A stretch of DNA of 64,000 bases. Source: Warburgia ugandensis (taxonomy: Eukaryota > Streptophyta > Magnoliopsida > Canellales > Canellaceae). The stretch spans positions 21,344,990 through 21,408,989 of the forward strand of contig CP141139.1 of the NCBI GenBank assembly GCA_035236585.1. Direction: 5' to 3'. The notes under the pieces were generated by a model. It saw only the letters and a program-made list of their open reading frames with translations. It searched no databases and was not told where the DNA came from. The position numbers were made by a program, and so were the translations under genes. Shown piece by piece: positions 1 through 13,600 of the stretch (positions are counted from its first letter, which is position 1; the number at the start of each line of letters is the position of its first letter).

Positions 1-1946
1 CACCTCGATCTACATTTCACGCAAAATTAATGTTGTTACAATCGTATCGATGCATACTTTCCAAATTTGATAATCCCAAGTCCAAATTTTGACAAGGTTC
101 CTTGGTCATAGCCCAAACAATGAATAGCTAAACTTAAACTTAATGTCTATGGTCACCTATTTTGTTCCATTTTAAATTCCAAAGAAATTGTTCACAATCC
201 AAACACATGATTAAAGAATCCATTACATTATTTTGTTTATAATATTCTTTAATTCCTCCTCAACTCTTCTTGAGCCAAGTCTGTCTAGTCCTATATTGCT
301 TCACCCAAAATGGTTTGAAGGGGCAAGTATGATGACTTAGTAGGTATATACCTAAACCAACTGTTTGAAATCCATTACTTCAATGTAAGTGTGAAATAAA
401 AAATACAAACAACCATGCTTTTATGAATTTGGTGTTCCAACTCAATTCAAATTTATCTCAAATCATACATGTGAAAGTTCATTGGAACTTCTGTTAATTA
501 GTGGCATATCACAACCTATCATATGACTGAGCATTAGCATCCTACAACATTCCCAACAAGTAAGTCAATATCCTCGAGGATAACCGAGATGTTAGTCCAT
601 GCCCATAAAGGACCCACATCCAATTATGTTTGGGTGTGAATATTGCACAGGCAACACCGGTCCTCAAGTGCACGGGTCTACTATAGTAAGACAAGGCAAA
701 TACGGGTTGATCATATGATGACTCAAATTTTAGAAATTACAAAATTCTAATTAAAAATATATTTAAAATGACTTTAACCTAGCCACCCAATCAATTAATT
801 ATAAAAAGAGATAAAATAGCTTAAAACTAAGCCTATATTTTAGAATGCACCACATTAGACCTAAATATATCCAAATTCAAGTAACTTGTTTTATTATTAA
901 AAAGCCCTGATGTCCATATTTTCTTAATTTTATGGTTTTACAAAATTTAATTTAATTTATTATTCTAACCACAATTTGTCTTCTTAGGGCACAAACTCTC
1001 AAAGTTTCTCTTAACTTTAAGAAATCATTAGTTATATAAGTTAATTTGCTAGACTTATAATTGATATTTAAGCACTTAAAACTTAAGAATACTTAAAATG
1101 AATATAACTAACCGTAATATGGTTTCATCCTAACCCTAGGGTGAAATCTAACTTATCATTACTATGCCAAACATTATTAAAATCGTACTAAATAATATAT
1201 CAAACTAATGCTAATGTTAACTAAGCAAGAAATAATAACCAATTGAAAAGGAAAACGAAGATAACATTAAAGCCAGAAAATAAACACTAATGGAAAGGAA
1301 TCAATACTTTCATTAACATCAAAATTAAATGTATTACAAAGTCTTACAAAAATTAAACTAAAGCATGAACAAAAGAAATAACAATTCCTATGGATAGGAA
1401 CAATATCACCTAAGTCTCTTTGTTATGTCACTCCATGGAATCCCTAGTAATCTTGCTCCAACCCACTCTACTGTTGTGCTAACATCATCCAATCGATGTC
1501 TTACCCTTGTTGTGTCACTCAACAAGGTTAGAGGACATCACCCAACAACCATTGACCCTAAAAGAATAAAAAATCACTCAACTATTCATAGGATGCTAAG
1601 AAGAATGAAATGATGCTATGCTTAAGGGAAAGTGAATGGGAAGAGAGTCTAAGAGTTGATGGGGTGTTGGGAAAAAGAGTGAAAGAGGATGGAAAGACTG
1701 TGCATTAAACAAAAAGGAGACAGAAGGCTATGCATGGAATCTCTAATGAGAATGAGAGAGGATGGATAGGATATGTAGGTGTTAGAGGGGGAATGGAGAG
1801 ATAGTATGAGGAAGAGGCTTGAGTGATGGGAGAGGTGTGAGGTGTGAGGTATGTGGAGTTAAAGAAGCTGTAAGGGGATGCATTGAATAAGATGAGATTG
1901 AGAAGATAAGGCATGAGGGAGAGACAGATGATGAGGGAAAGTGCGT
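1..1946. other. Unassigned AT-rich flank, probably repeat-derived
   Basis: No gene is supported here. The stretch is AT-rich and non-repetitive within the window, with one short open frame (1425-1613) that resembles nothing I know. About 590-720 has a GC-richer phrase about a 'cacgggtctactatag' motif, and TGATGACTCAAATTTT follows near 716. That phrase loosely recalls the edges of plant chromovirus LTRs, so a very old LTR is possible but unproven. From about 1600 to 1940 the + strand is purine-rich. The satellite starts near 1947. Confidence 0.4.
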
Positions 1947-4900
1947 ACATTGTGCCAAGGATCATCTAATAGGCTGAAAAAGTTTAGACATTGTTTTAGA
2001 ACATCCCATGACTCAAAGTTAGTTGACTTGGAGCCTAGGACTTCCAAGGACATGTAATATTTTGGCATTGTTCCTTGGAGCTTTCGAAACAATTTGATTT
2101 TGTGCCTAGGGACTTGCAAGGAAATATATTGTTTTGATATTTTTACTTGGGACTTCCAGTGCTTAATGTGCTCGAACATTATGCCAAGGATTATTCAACA
2201 GTTTAAAAATTAAGGCATAGTGATCGCAATATCCCAAGACTCGTAGTGATTTGACTTTGTGCCTAAGGACTTTCCACAGACATGTAACATTTTGACATCC
2301 TGCCTTTGGACTTCCCAACACTTAACAACATAGGATATTGAGCTAAGGATCATTGAACAACTTAAAAAGTGTAGAAGTTGTGTTTGGGAACTTCCCAGGA
2401 CTCAAAGTGATTAGACTTTGTGCCGTGGGACTTTGATGGACATGTAATGTTTAACATTGTGACTTTAGACTTCTCAGCACTTTGCTCAGACATTGTGCCC
2501 CCTGGATCATCCAATGGCTTGAAATGTTTAAATGTTATGCTGATGAACTTGTCAAGACTAGAAGTGATGTGACATAGTTCCAGTTAACTTCCAAGAGCAT
2601 GTAAGGTTTTGGCATTGTGATTTGGAGCTCTCAAAGATACGACTTTGTGCCTAAGGACTTCTAGAGACATTTAATATTTTGGAAATGTGTCTTAGGCCTT
2701 CCCAGCACTTAAAGAGCTTAGACATTGAGTCGATGATCATCCAATGACTTAAAAAGTTTAGACATTGTATATGTGAACATCCTAGGACTCGAAGGAATTT
2801 CACTTTGAGCCTAGGGACATCTAATGAAACTTATTGTTTTGATTTTGTGCCCTAGTACTTCCTAGTGACTAACATCTCAAACATTGTGGATCATGCAATG
2901 GTTTGAAAATTTAGACATAGCGATAGGAACATCCCAAGGTTTGAAGTGATTTAACTTTATGCCTAGGCACTTCAATGGCCATTTATTGTTTTGACATTGT
3001 ATTTTGGGACTTCCTAGAGCTTAATGTGCTTGAATGTTGTGCAAAGGATATTCTAATAGTGTGAAAATTTTAGACGTCATGTTTGGGAACTTCCTATGGC
3101 TCAAAGCTATTTTACTTTGTACTTAGACTTTCAAGGGCATGTATCATTTGACATTGTGCCTTGTGACTTTCCACATTTTAAGTGCCCAAATATCAAGCCA
3201 AGCATCATCCAATGACATGAAAAGTTAGGCACTATCTTTCCAAACATCCCAGGACATGAAGTAATTTGACTTTGTGCCGAGGGGCATACAAGGATATGTA
3301 TTGTTTTAACATTATGCCTTGAGACTTCTCAACATTTAAAGTACCTGGACAATGTGCCAAGCATAATCCAATGGCTTGAAAAGTTTAGACATTTTGTTTG
3401 GAAACATACTAAGATTGAAAGTGACTTGACTTTGTGCTTAGGGATGTCCAAGGACATATAATGTTTTGGCATTGTGCCTCGGGACCCTCCAATGCTGAAA
3501 GTACTTAAACATTGTGCCAAGGACTATCCAATGACTTGAAAAGTTTAGACTTTGTGTTTTGGAACTTCCCATGACTTAAATCTATTTGTATTTGTGCCTA
3601 GGACTTCTAAGGACGTGTACTATTTCAAAATTGTGCCTAGGGACTTCCCAACATTTAAAGTGCTCGGACATTGTACCAAGGAACATCCAATGGCTTGAAA
3701 AGTTTAGACATTGGTTTGGGGAACATCCTAGGACTCAAAATGATTTGACTTTGTGCCTAAGGACGTCTAATGTTTTAGCATTGTGTCTCGTGATATCCTA
3801 GTGCTCAAAGTGCTCAAGCATTGTGCCAAGGATCATCCATTGGCTTGAAAGTTTAGACATTGTGTTTGGAAAGTTTACAAGACACGAGGTGATCTAACTT
3901 TGGGACTAGGGACTTCCAAGAGCATATAATGTTTTAGCATTGTGCTGTGAAACTTTCAAGGGCTTAAAGTTCTCAAACATGGTACCAAGGATCATTCAAT
4001 GGCTTGAAAAGTTCATACATGGTGTTTAGAAACATCCTACAGCTTAAAACATTTTGACTTTGTTTCTAGGGATTTCAAAAGACATGTAATGTTTTGAAAT
4101 TGTGCCTTTAGACTTTCCAGTCCTTCAACTACTCATACATTGTGCGAAGGATAATCTAATGGCTTGAAAATATTAGAAGTTGTGCTTGAAAACTTCCCAT
4201 GACTCAAAGCAATTTGAGTTTCTACCTAGGGACATTCAAGGACATGCATTATTTTGACATTGTGCATTGAGGCTTCCCAGCATTTAAAGTTCATGGACAT
4301 TGTGGATCATCCAAAGGCTTGAAAAGTTTAGATATTGTATTCAGGAACTTTCCAAGACTCGAAGCAATTTGACTTTGAGCCTAGGGACTTCCATGGATGT
4401 GTCATTTTGATATTGTGCCTTAGAACTTCCTTGAGCTTAACATGCTTAAACCTTGTGGCAAGGGTCATCTAATGGATTGAAAAGTTTAGACATTGTGTTT
4501 GGAAACTTCCTATAACAAAGAGATTAGACTATGTACCTAGGACTTCCAAGGACATGTATTATTTTAACATTAAGCCAAGAATCGTCCAATAGCTTGAAAA
4601 GTTTAGTGGTTTAAAAGTTTAGACATACTGATGGGAAGTCCTAGGACTTGAAGTTATTTGACTTTGTGCCTAGGGATTTCCATGGACATGTATTATTTCG
4701 AGATTATTCCTTTAGACTTCCTAGCCCCTAACAAGCTCAGAAGAGATTGTGCTAAGGATTAACCAATGACTTGAAAGTTTATACATTATTTATACAAACT
4801 TCCCATGACAAGAAGGGATCTGACTTTGTGACTAGGGACTTCCAATGACATTGAATGTTTTGGCATTGTTCCTTGGGACTTCCAAGTGCAAAAAGCCCTT

Positions 4901-5773
4901 GAATATTGTGCCAAGAATCATCCAATAGCTTGACAATCTCAGACATCGTGTTTGAGAACATCCTAGGACTTAAAGCAAGTTGACTTTGTGCTTGGGTACT
5001 TCCAAGGGCATGTAACATTTTGGCATAGTTCCTTGGGGCTTCCTAGTACTTGAAATGTTTGGAAATTGTGCCAATGATCATCATCTAGTTTGAAAAGTTT
5101 AGATATTGTGTTTTGGATCGTCTCAGGACAGGATACAATTTGACTTCATCGCTAGGGACTTTCAATGAAATGTATTATTTTGACATTGTGCTTTAGTACT
5201 TCAAAATGCCTAACATGCTTGAACATTGTGCCAAGGACCATGCAATGGTTTGAAAATTTAGACATAAGATGGGAATGGCCTAGGAGAAGTGAATTGACTT
5301 TTTGCTTAGGGAATTCCATGGACATGTACTATTTTCGCATTGTGTCGCTGGACTTCAAGGCACTTAACATGCTCATGCTTTATGCTAAGGATCCTCCCAC
5401 TATTTGAAAAGTGTAGAAGTTGTGTTTTCAGAACTTCCAAGGTGTCAAAGTGATTTAACTTTCTACCTATGGACTTCCAAGGACATGTAACGTTTTGACA
5501 TTGTGCTTGGAGCTTCCTGGGAATAAAGTGATCAAACATTGTGCCAAGGATCATACAACGGCTTGAAAAGTTTAGACATTGTATTTGAAAACTTCCCAGG
5601 ACTCGAAACTATTTGACTTTGTGCCTTGGGACTTCCAAGGAAATGTGTTGTTTTGATATTGTGCTTTGGGACTTCTAAGTACTTAACATGTACAAACTTT
5701 GTGCTAAGGATCATCCGACAGTTTGAAAATTTATACATAGTGATGGGAACATGCCAAGACTCGAAGTGATTTG
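1947..5773 (+). repeat. 160-bp satellite, block 1 (forward, degenerate)
   Basis: About 24 head-to-tail monomers with a period near 160 bp. Each monomer is four 40-bp modules in fixed order: A (GACATTGTGCCTTGGGACTT, then a CACTTAAAGTG core), B (GACATTGTGCCAAGGATCAT, then GGCTTGAAAAGTTTA), C (GACATTGTGTTTGGGAACAT, then CTCGAAGTGATTT) and D (GACTTTGTGCCTAGGGACTT, then GGACATGTAATGTTTT). Neighbouring monomers differ widely, by eye a fifth to a third of positions, with small indels. The array looks old and not recently homogenised. The right edge is cut in module C/D by a solo LTR. Short open frames on both strands are frame-shifting by-products of the repeat. Confidence 0.93.
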
Positions 5774-6343
5774 ATTTTGATTTTTGTTAATTGATTGAGA
5801 AAACTAATTTAGTTTGAATTTTCAAAAATTTTAGGCTAGAATATTAGGTTATTAGAAATTCTCTTTTTATAAAAATTAAAACATAATTTAAAACTTATAA
5901 ATTGTGAATGTACTCAAAAAACCGATCGAAATGACATTAAGTACGCTCAATTCTGAGTTAAAATGAAAAATCCCAAATTTTCTTTATTTTTATAAATATA
6001 AGGGTAAAATGATAAATTTACCCATAACCAAGACCTAAGATATCAATATTTAGAATGTACTAAAAAATACGAATCCAAATCCACTAAGTATGATCAATTT
6101 CGAGTTCGGGAGAATTAAATGGACTTTTCTCCATAAAAAGGCAAAATGGTCCTTCCACACCCCGTGGGGCTGACAAGGAGCCCACAAACGAATCCAATGG
6201 CTAGAAAATATGTAATGAGTGGCCAAACTACTACCATCTGCTAGCGGAGAAGGAGGCAGTAGTGGAGGATCCAATGTTAATTTAATCTTTAAAAGAATTG
6301 AAACATGATTATTACAAGTAATTATGAAAAATTCAAAAACATC

Positions 6344-6351
6344 TATAAATA
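6344..6351 (+). promoter_or_regulatory. LTR TATA box (TATAAATA)
   Basis: TATAAATA lies about 570 bp inside the LTR. The same octamer occurs at nearly the same distance in the other family-1 LTRs (18628 on +, 25625-25632 and 34558-34565 on -). This positional conservation suggests the core promoter of the element. Confidence 0.6.
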
Positions 6352-8843
6352 CATTTCCAATAATCCTCAAAAAATGTTCATTAAAATTACCAAAAAATCA
6401 TCTTTCTTACTCTCAAAACCTGATCTAGATTCCTTGCCAAAATTTCAAAACTCCCAAAAATATCCCTTCTTGGAACAAGAAACTTAAATTCAATTAGGCA
6501 CTCTATTCCAAATTGAATCTCAAAAATCCCACTAGCCATACAATCCTAGACTACCTTATCTACAAAACTCCCAAATCAATTTCAAGATCCAATCGTGCAA
6601 TCAACGAGAAATCACAAAAAAGGGACTATTGAGCTATCCTATCATCAAAGGGTATTTATTTCAAATTGGGCTTCAAATCTATGATGTTTCTCCAATCAAG
6701 TATGTTAAAACACTTCCTATACTTATTTAATGTTGTTTTATGTAAGTTTTATTTTTCTATAATTAGTTTTAGGTTAAATTTATAAAAATAAAGTAAGGAC
6801 TAGAACCCTTCAATTTTGTATGATGAAGGGCTCAAATGAAAATCTGAGCCATTCTATCGATCTAGAAGGGTCCAAAACCCTTCGGGTAGAAATTTCAAGA
6901 ATTTTTATTAAGTTTTGAGGCCTTAATTGTAAAGGGATTGATTGGACGGTCCAAAATGGACTGTCCGATCTCCCAAATCAGATCGGATCCTTGGATGTGT
7001 GGTGACATGCTGCACAAAAATGCTCCCTGTGGGAGAGTTTTTGAGCGGCGCCGCGTGTGACTCCGTTCAAACGGAACAGCCACGCGACAACACCAGTCCT
7101 GGGGGAGCACATCACACATACGTCCTGATGACGACCGCACGGCAACCATTCTGCTCAATAGTTTGCCCAACCCGCTCTGCTCGATCAATCTGGGCCATCC
7201 GTTCTACTAGGCCAAGATCAAATCTGGACTCTAGGAATGACTGTGAACTTCACAGTTCAATTGTAGAGTCATCTGAACTCCAAATTGAGATCGAAAAGAA
7301 GTTATGGAAAGCTCATAATGTCTATTTTCTGCTGAAACCATAATATTGATATAAAAAAAAAACATTCTAGAAACTTTTTGTTTCCAAGATTTAAGTTTCT
7401 AATTTTCATGATCTTCAAGATCTGAGATGATAAGATCTTGGGGATCTGATTTGCTAATGATATAATGTTGAAATAAAGTGATATCCATGATTTATTTGGA
7501 TAGATCTAAGAAAAATTGAGGGATCTACCCTTTATGGTAGTAAAATCCTAAAAATACAAAGGGACCCACTTGATCAATAAGATCAAGTATGATTAGACCC
7601 TTGGGATGAATTGAATGAATGATATTATGATGGAATCCATTGAGATCATGGATTGAATATAACCAAAAACAAAGGAATATAATCTTGGACCTTAAGGGAG
7701 TAAAAGCACTAAAATTAACTATAACCCTTGATTAAAAGGAAAATACCTAAGATTTAATGGTTGGATCATAAGTAAAAGCTTTAATAATGAGAAATGTGTT
7801 AGCTTGAATTATGCATTGATTTCATTTGATTTATTTCATGAATATAGGATCCATGATAGATTATTTTAGTATAACTTCATTTCAAATGTCCATAAAATTA
7901 TTCATGAATGATGAATTGTAACTTAGGACCATGTTGGTATGATTTCATGCAATTATAACTTAAGACCATGCTAGGATTTCATGTTAGATTTGACTATGGT
8001 ATGAGATGGTACCTTAGGTCCATAATAGTTTAATTTCAGTTTATTAGATAAAGTACATTAGTTAAAAATCATCCTAGTGTAATCTTAAGTGCCTTGTACC
8101 ATTATCATTAGGTTATTCAATTATGTAGTTTTATGCTTTAAAGTTATAATTTATTTGTGTTTAAATTTTATTAGTAGATTTAATTGTTGAATTAGTTATT
8201 AGATAAAGAGCATAAAAAATAAAAAATGGAATCGAATGAGCAAGTAGAGTTTCATGACACAGATAAGAGTGAATTATTTGACTTGGACTTAATTAGTAAG
8301 GGCTATAGCTAGTAGGACAATATAAGGATTATCAAATCCTTGGCCCAAACCAGGAGAATAATAAACCCCATAAATGACATTTTAAATGTTCATGGACTTA
8401 ATTAAAATCAATTAGAAAGAGTACTTAGGGTTAACATGCTCATAAGAATCTTATGAAAGGTTGGGCTAAGGTCACTCTAGTGAATGTTGAACATTGTGGT
8501 CAAGGGGGTTTTCTAATAGAGCCTCGCTCTTTCTCTACCTTCTGTTGACGTTTGTAAGGTCTAAACGCCTCCTTACATGAGGATTGTAGTAACCACTTTG
8601 TGTTCACCCATTCAACTAGTAAGCCTTAGCCAATTGGAAATAAGAGGAGCAGTCTAGACTTAGGCTGAAATAAGTTATCTTTAACCAATAAAACATTAAC
8701 TGGTTGAATAATAATAAGAGCATAAAAGGTCAGTAAATTATCTAACCCTAATAAAAATTGTAAGTAGGATAAGGATGATCAAACAAGATCCATTGGATCT
8801 TGAATGATCAAAAACAATAAAAAGAAATAAATACTTCTTGATG

Positions 8844-8863
8844 ATATATATATATATATATAT
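8844..8863. repeat. (AT)n microsatellite inside LTR
   Basis: Ten AT dinucleotides in a row. The same site in the other LTR copies is also an AT run (about 23207-23226 and 32127-32138) of different length, so it is an ordinary slippage site inherited by the LTR family. Confidence 0.85.
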
Positions 8864-10417
8864 TGCTTACAACTTAGATAAAATAGAATAGAAGATCTTA
8901 GTTCAAATAGAAGATCTGAACCCTTGATCAATTATGATTTAAGGAAGAGAACCAAGATCAAGATCAAAGAAAGGAATACACAAAGACTTAGAATAGAAAA
9001 TACATAAATCTAAAAGATTAGAAGATCATTCTAACAATCGGATCTATTGATAATAGGATAAACAATATATGAGGAAGATAGATCATGATAGGACACAAGA
9101 TCTGGATCATTTATATCAAAGGACAAGATTAGACAAAGAATATAAATAGGATAAAAAATATAGGATTATTCAGATGGTGTATATATATTGACAGTATGTA
9201 TCGATTTACAGATTACATACATTAGTTAGGATCATGAAATATTTGAAGGGATGGATCACTACTTGAAGGTAGGAGGATTTTATGAATGCGTCTACATGAG
9301 AAGCACATGTTGTATACATGATCTTATGTCTGGAAATGTTGACAAGTATAATGTAAATACTTATATTAAACCCATTGAAAACCCTTATGATCCTACCAAA
9401 ATGCATATGAAATGGTTAAGTTAGAATTGAAGAAAACCCTAAGTGAACAGAAAACTAGAAAGTATTCCGACCCCAAGTAAACAGACAAATTGTCTGATAC
9501 ATATGAGAATTACCTTACATACACGCATGGAGGCTTGTGGTTTTGTTTTAAACATGCATAGGCCTGGGGATGCTATGTTAGGAGAGTTAGTAGGGTTTGG
9601 CCTCCTGCTCTCTGAAACTTGTTATTATATGGATACCAAGCCTAAATGAGGCTAAACGTTAGGTGGGACAATTATGGGAAGGCTGCCTGACAGCCATGGT
9701 CCTCCCCATACGGACATGGATATTGTGATTTCCACCAAGGATGGTATAGGTGGATTATTAACCAGTTATCCCGGCGTGCTAGTATGGATTCTGATTGCAT
9801 GCAGAGTAGTCCTTTGAGTATTTTTGCATTATGATGCATGACATAGTGAAATACCTTATGATATGGTATGATGAGATGCCGGATAATCGTGGATTACCAA
9901 TACTACCCAAATGATGGAGTATTTCCAGTAGAGCCTGGATGATTTATCAACTTAGCATAAGCTGAATATGATTATGTTTTGATATATTAACTATTTTTTA
10001 CGGTTTTGACCATATGTATATATCTATACATAGTATACCATATGTATGCATAAGGATGTACATATATGACAAATTAAAGAGATTGCTCCATGAGTATGAA
10101 TAATGGGATTATGAAGTATTAGGATTATACTATCAAAGTTTTATGCTTCTTGAATCCCCTACCAAGCATAGCTTGCTGAGATATTGTAAATGTTTCAATG
10201 TAGAGAAGGGGAATTATGAGTTCAAGACTTAAGAAGATTTGGAAGAATAATCAATCAGGGTATATCCCTTGAAGACATGTAGTTTTATTTGAGAGTATTG
10301 TATTATATTGAGAGTTTTTAATGTATGGTGAGGTTTGAAATTTGGATTATGTAATTTGGACAAGTATTGTACTGATACCGGGTTGTATTGTGAACCACTA
10401 GGTGGATTCTAGAATTT

Positions 10418-10423
10418 AATAAA
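10418..10423 (+). terminator. LTR poly(A) signal (AATAAA)
   Basis: AATAAA about 200 bp before the LTR end, embedded in the conserved phrase TTTAATAAAA..ATATTCCTT. It recurs at 20619-20624 and 46691-46696 on + and at 17122-17127 and 30485-30490 on -. It is a plausible polyadenylation signal for the element transcript. Confidence 0.5.
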
Positions 10424-10619
10424 AATATATTCCTTCAATAGAATTTTATCTTGTACAAAAATTCTACTTATGTTATGTATGAAGATTGACTTAGGTTTTT
10501 CAAAACAAGTTCTAAAGAAAAGAATTTCTGCTAGTTTGTTTTGCAAAAAAATTTACTACTAAGGCCCTGCCTTTGAAAAATGTATTACAAAATGTGTTAC
10601 AAAAACCTGGGTCCTCACA

Positions 10620-13600
10620 GTATTATTTTGTCATGTGACTTTTAGACTTCTCAGAGCTTAATGTGCTTGTACATTTTGACAAGGATCATTTAACTATGTG
10701 AAAATTTTAGACATAGTGTTTGAGAACTTCTCAGGACTTGAAATGATTTGACTTATGCTTAGGAATTCCAAGTACGTGTATTATTTTGATATTGTGTCTT
10801 GTGACTTACCAACATTTAAAGTGCTTAGGCATTGTTCCAAGGATCACCCAACGACTTGAAAAGTTTAGGCATTTGTGTTATTTGAATTTGAGCCGAGGGA
10901 GATCCAAGGGCATCTAATGTTTTAGCATTGTACAATTAGACTTCTCAGTGCTTAAAGTGCTTGGATATTGTGCCAAGGATCATCCATCAAATTGAAAAGT
11001 TTAGATGCTGTGTTTCGGAACTTTCCTAGACTCGAAGTGATTTGAATTTTTGCTTAGGACTTCCAAGGATGTGTATTATTTTGACATTGTGATTTGTGAC
11101 TTCCTAGCATTTTGCCCAAACATTGTGCCAAGGATCATCCAATAGCTTGATATGTTTAGGCGTTGTGTTTGGAAACATCCCAGGATACGAAGTTATTTGA
11201 CTTTGTGCCAAGGGATAAACAAGGACATGTATTGTTGTGATGTTGTGCCTTGGGACTTTCCATCATTAGACGTGCCCAACTTAAAGCTTTCGCATACAGC
11301 GCTATACCTTGTGTGAAGCTTTGTGTGATTGTATGCGAAGGTTCATCCAATGGCTTGAAAAGTTCAAAAGAAAAAAATGGTAACGTCCCAAGATTCCAAA
11401 GGATTTGACTTTGTGCATAGGGATATCCAAGGACATGTAATATTTTGGTATTGTGCCTTGGGACTTCCCAGTTCTTAGACATTGTGTCAAGGATCATCCA
11501 TTGGCTTAAAAAGTTTAGAAGTTGTAATGTTTTGGAAATGTGCTATGGGACTTCCCAATGCTTAAAGTGATTAGACCAGCTAGAGATCCAATGGCTTGAA
11601 AAGTTTAGACATTGTGTTTAGAAACTTCCCAGGGCTCAAAGCAATTTGAATTTGTGCCTAGGGATTTCAAAGGACATGTAATGTTTTGAAGATGTGTCTT
11701 GGGACTTCCCAGTAGTTCAACTGCTCAGACATTATGCCAAGGATTGTCCAAAGGCTTGAAAAGTTTACACATTATTTTTGGTAATATCCTAGGATTCAAA
11801 GTGAGTTGACTTTGTAAATAGGGAAATCCAAGGACATATAATGTTTTGGCATTGTGCCTTAGAACTTCCCAACATTTAAAGTGCCTAGACATTTTTCCAA
11901 GAATCATACAATGGCTTGAAAAGTTTAGACGTTGTCTTTGGACATATCGCAGCACATGAAGCCATTTGAATTTTTTCTTAGGGATTTCCATGGACATGTA
12001 ATGTTTTGACATTATTCTATGGGACTTCACAGTGCTTAATGTGCTCAAATTTTATGCCATGGATCATCTAATAGTTTCAAAAGTTTAAAGGTTGTGTTTG
12101 GGTATTTCCCAGGACTTGAAGTGATTTGACTTTGTTCCTAAGGGCATTCAAGGACATGTATTGTTTTGACATTGTTCCTTGGGACTTCCCAACACTTAAA
12201 AGTGCCCAAACATTATGTCAAGGATCATCCAATAGGTTGAAATGTTTAGACATTGCATTTCTTCAAAAATTTAGACACAATGTTTAGTTATTTCTTAGGA
12301 CTTGTAGTGATTTGGTTTTGTTCTTAGGGACATTCAGGGAATGTATTTTTTTTTACATTGTGTATTAGGACTTCCAACATTTAAAGTGCCTATATATAGT
12401 GCCAACGATCATCCAAGGGCTTGAAAAGTGTAGATGTTGTGTTTGAGATCTTCAAAAGACTTGAAATTATTTGATTTTGTGCCGAGGGACATCCATCAAC
12501 ATGTATTATTTTGATATTATTCCTTAAGACTTCCCCGTGGCTTACACGTTTCAAGAGTTTAGACGTTGTGTTTAGGACCTTCTTAGGATTGAAGTGATTT
12601 GACATTGTTCTTAGGGATTTTCCATGGACATGTAATGTTTTGACTTTGTGCCATGCGACTTTCTAGTGCTTAACGTACTTGTATGTTGTTCTAAGGATCA
12701 ACCCACCACCTTAAAAGTTTAGACGTTGTGTTTTGGGAACTTCCCAGGACACGAAGCAATTTGACTTTGTGCGTAGGAACTTCCAAGGAAATGTATTGTT
12801 TTAATATTGTTCCCTTAATGTGCTTGATATTATGGTGATGATCATGCGATGGTTTAGAAATTTAGACATTGTGTTTGGACATACCCATCACTCGAATTGA
12901 TTTGACATTGTACCTAGGGACTTCCATGGACATGTAATGTTTTTACATTATGCCTTCGCACTTCCCAACACATAACATGCTCCAACATAGAGTTAAAGAT
13001 CATCCAACGACTTGATAAGTGTAGACATTTATTTTGGAAACTTCCCAATACTCAAGTGATTTGACTTCATGCTTAGTTACATCCAATGACATGTACTATT
13101 TTTGCTTTTTGGCTTGGCACTTCCCCTGCTTAACGTGCTCGGATGTTGTGACAAGGATCAACCAACTACTTAAATTGTTTAGATGTTATGTTTGGAATCT
13201 TCCTAGGACTAGAAGCGATTTGACTTTGTGCCTAGGGATGTTGAAGGACATGTATTTTTTTGGCATTGTGCCTTAGGACTTCCCAGCATTTAAGGTGCTT
13301 GGACATTGTACCAAGGATTATCAATGGCTTGAAAAGTTTAGGCATTATGTTTGGGAATGTGGGCATGAAATTATTTCACTTTGCTCCTATAGATATTGAA
13401 GAACATGTATTATGTTTGACATTGTGCCTTGGGACTTTCTAGCATTTAAAGACAAGGATATTGTGTAGAGGATCAACCAATGGCTTGAAAAGTTAAGACT
13501 TTGTGTTGGAAAATTTCCATGACCCATAGCGATTTGACTTTATAGGCTTCCAAGGACATGTACTATTTTGACATGTGCCTTTGGATTTCGCAGCATTTAA

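Larger units (their letters stand above)
5774..10619 (+). mobile_element. Solo LTR, Ty3/gypsy Del/Tekay-like (family 1, about 4.85 kb)
   Basis: The whole stretch aligns by eye with the LTRs at 30287-35129 (inverted) and 42012-46869. The left end resembles the family start ATTTTTGTAAATTGATTG, and the right end is ACCTGGGTCCTCACA. No primer site or coding interior follows. Satellite of the same orientation lies on both sides, left in module C and right in late module D, so this is a lone LTR in the array. That is the usual product of recombination between the two LTRs of one element. The left terminus is worn, so the exact start is uncertain and I could not confirm a target duplication. It is a fossil. 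Confidence 0.85.

Noticed and set aside
1425-1613. Short open frame in the left flank
   Set aside because: 62 codons, low complexity of signal, no recognisable motif, AT-rich surroundings without promoter or splice context.
1-1946. Left flank called as a second-family LTR
   Set aside because: Only weak wording similarity, no defined ends, primer site or target duplication. Left as unassigned.
1859-2179. 106-codon open frame across the satellite edge
   Set aside because: Half of it is satellite read on the minus strand, so it is explained by the repeat.
1947-5773. CRISPR-like array of about 40-bp repeats
   Set aside because: There are no unique spacers. The modules abut directly and the context is a plant nuclear satellite.
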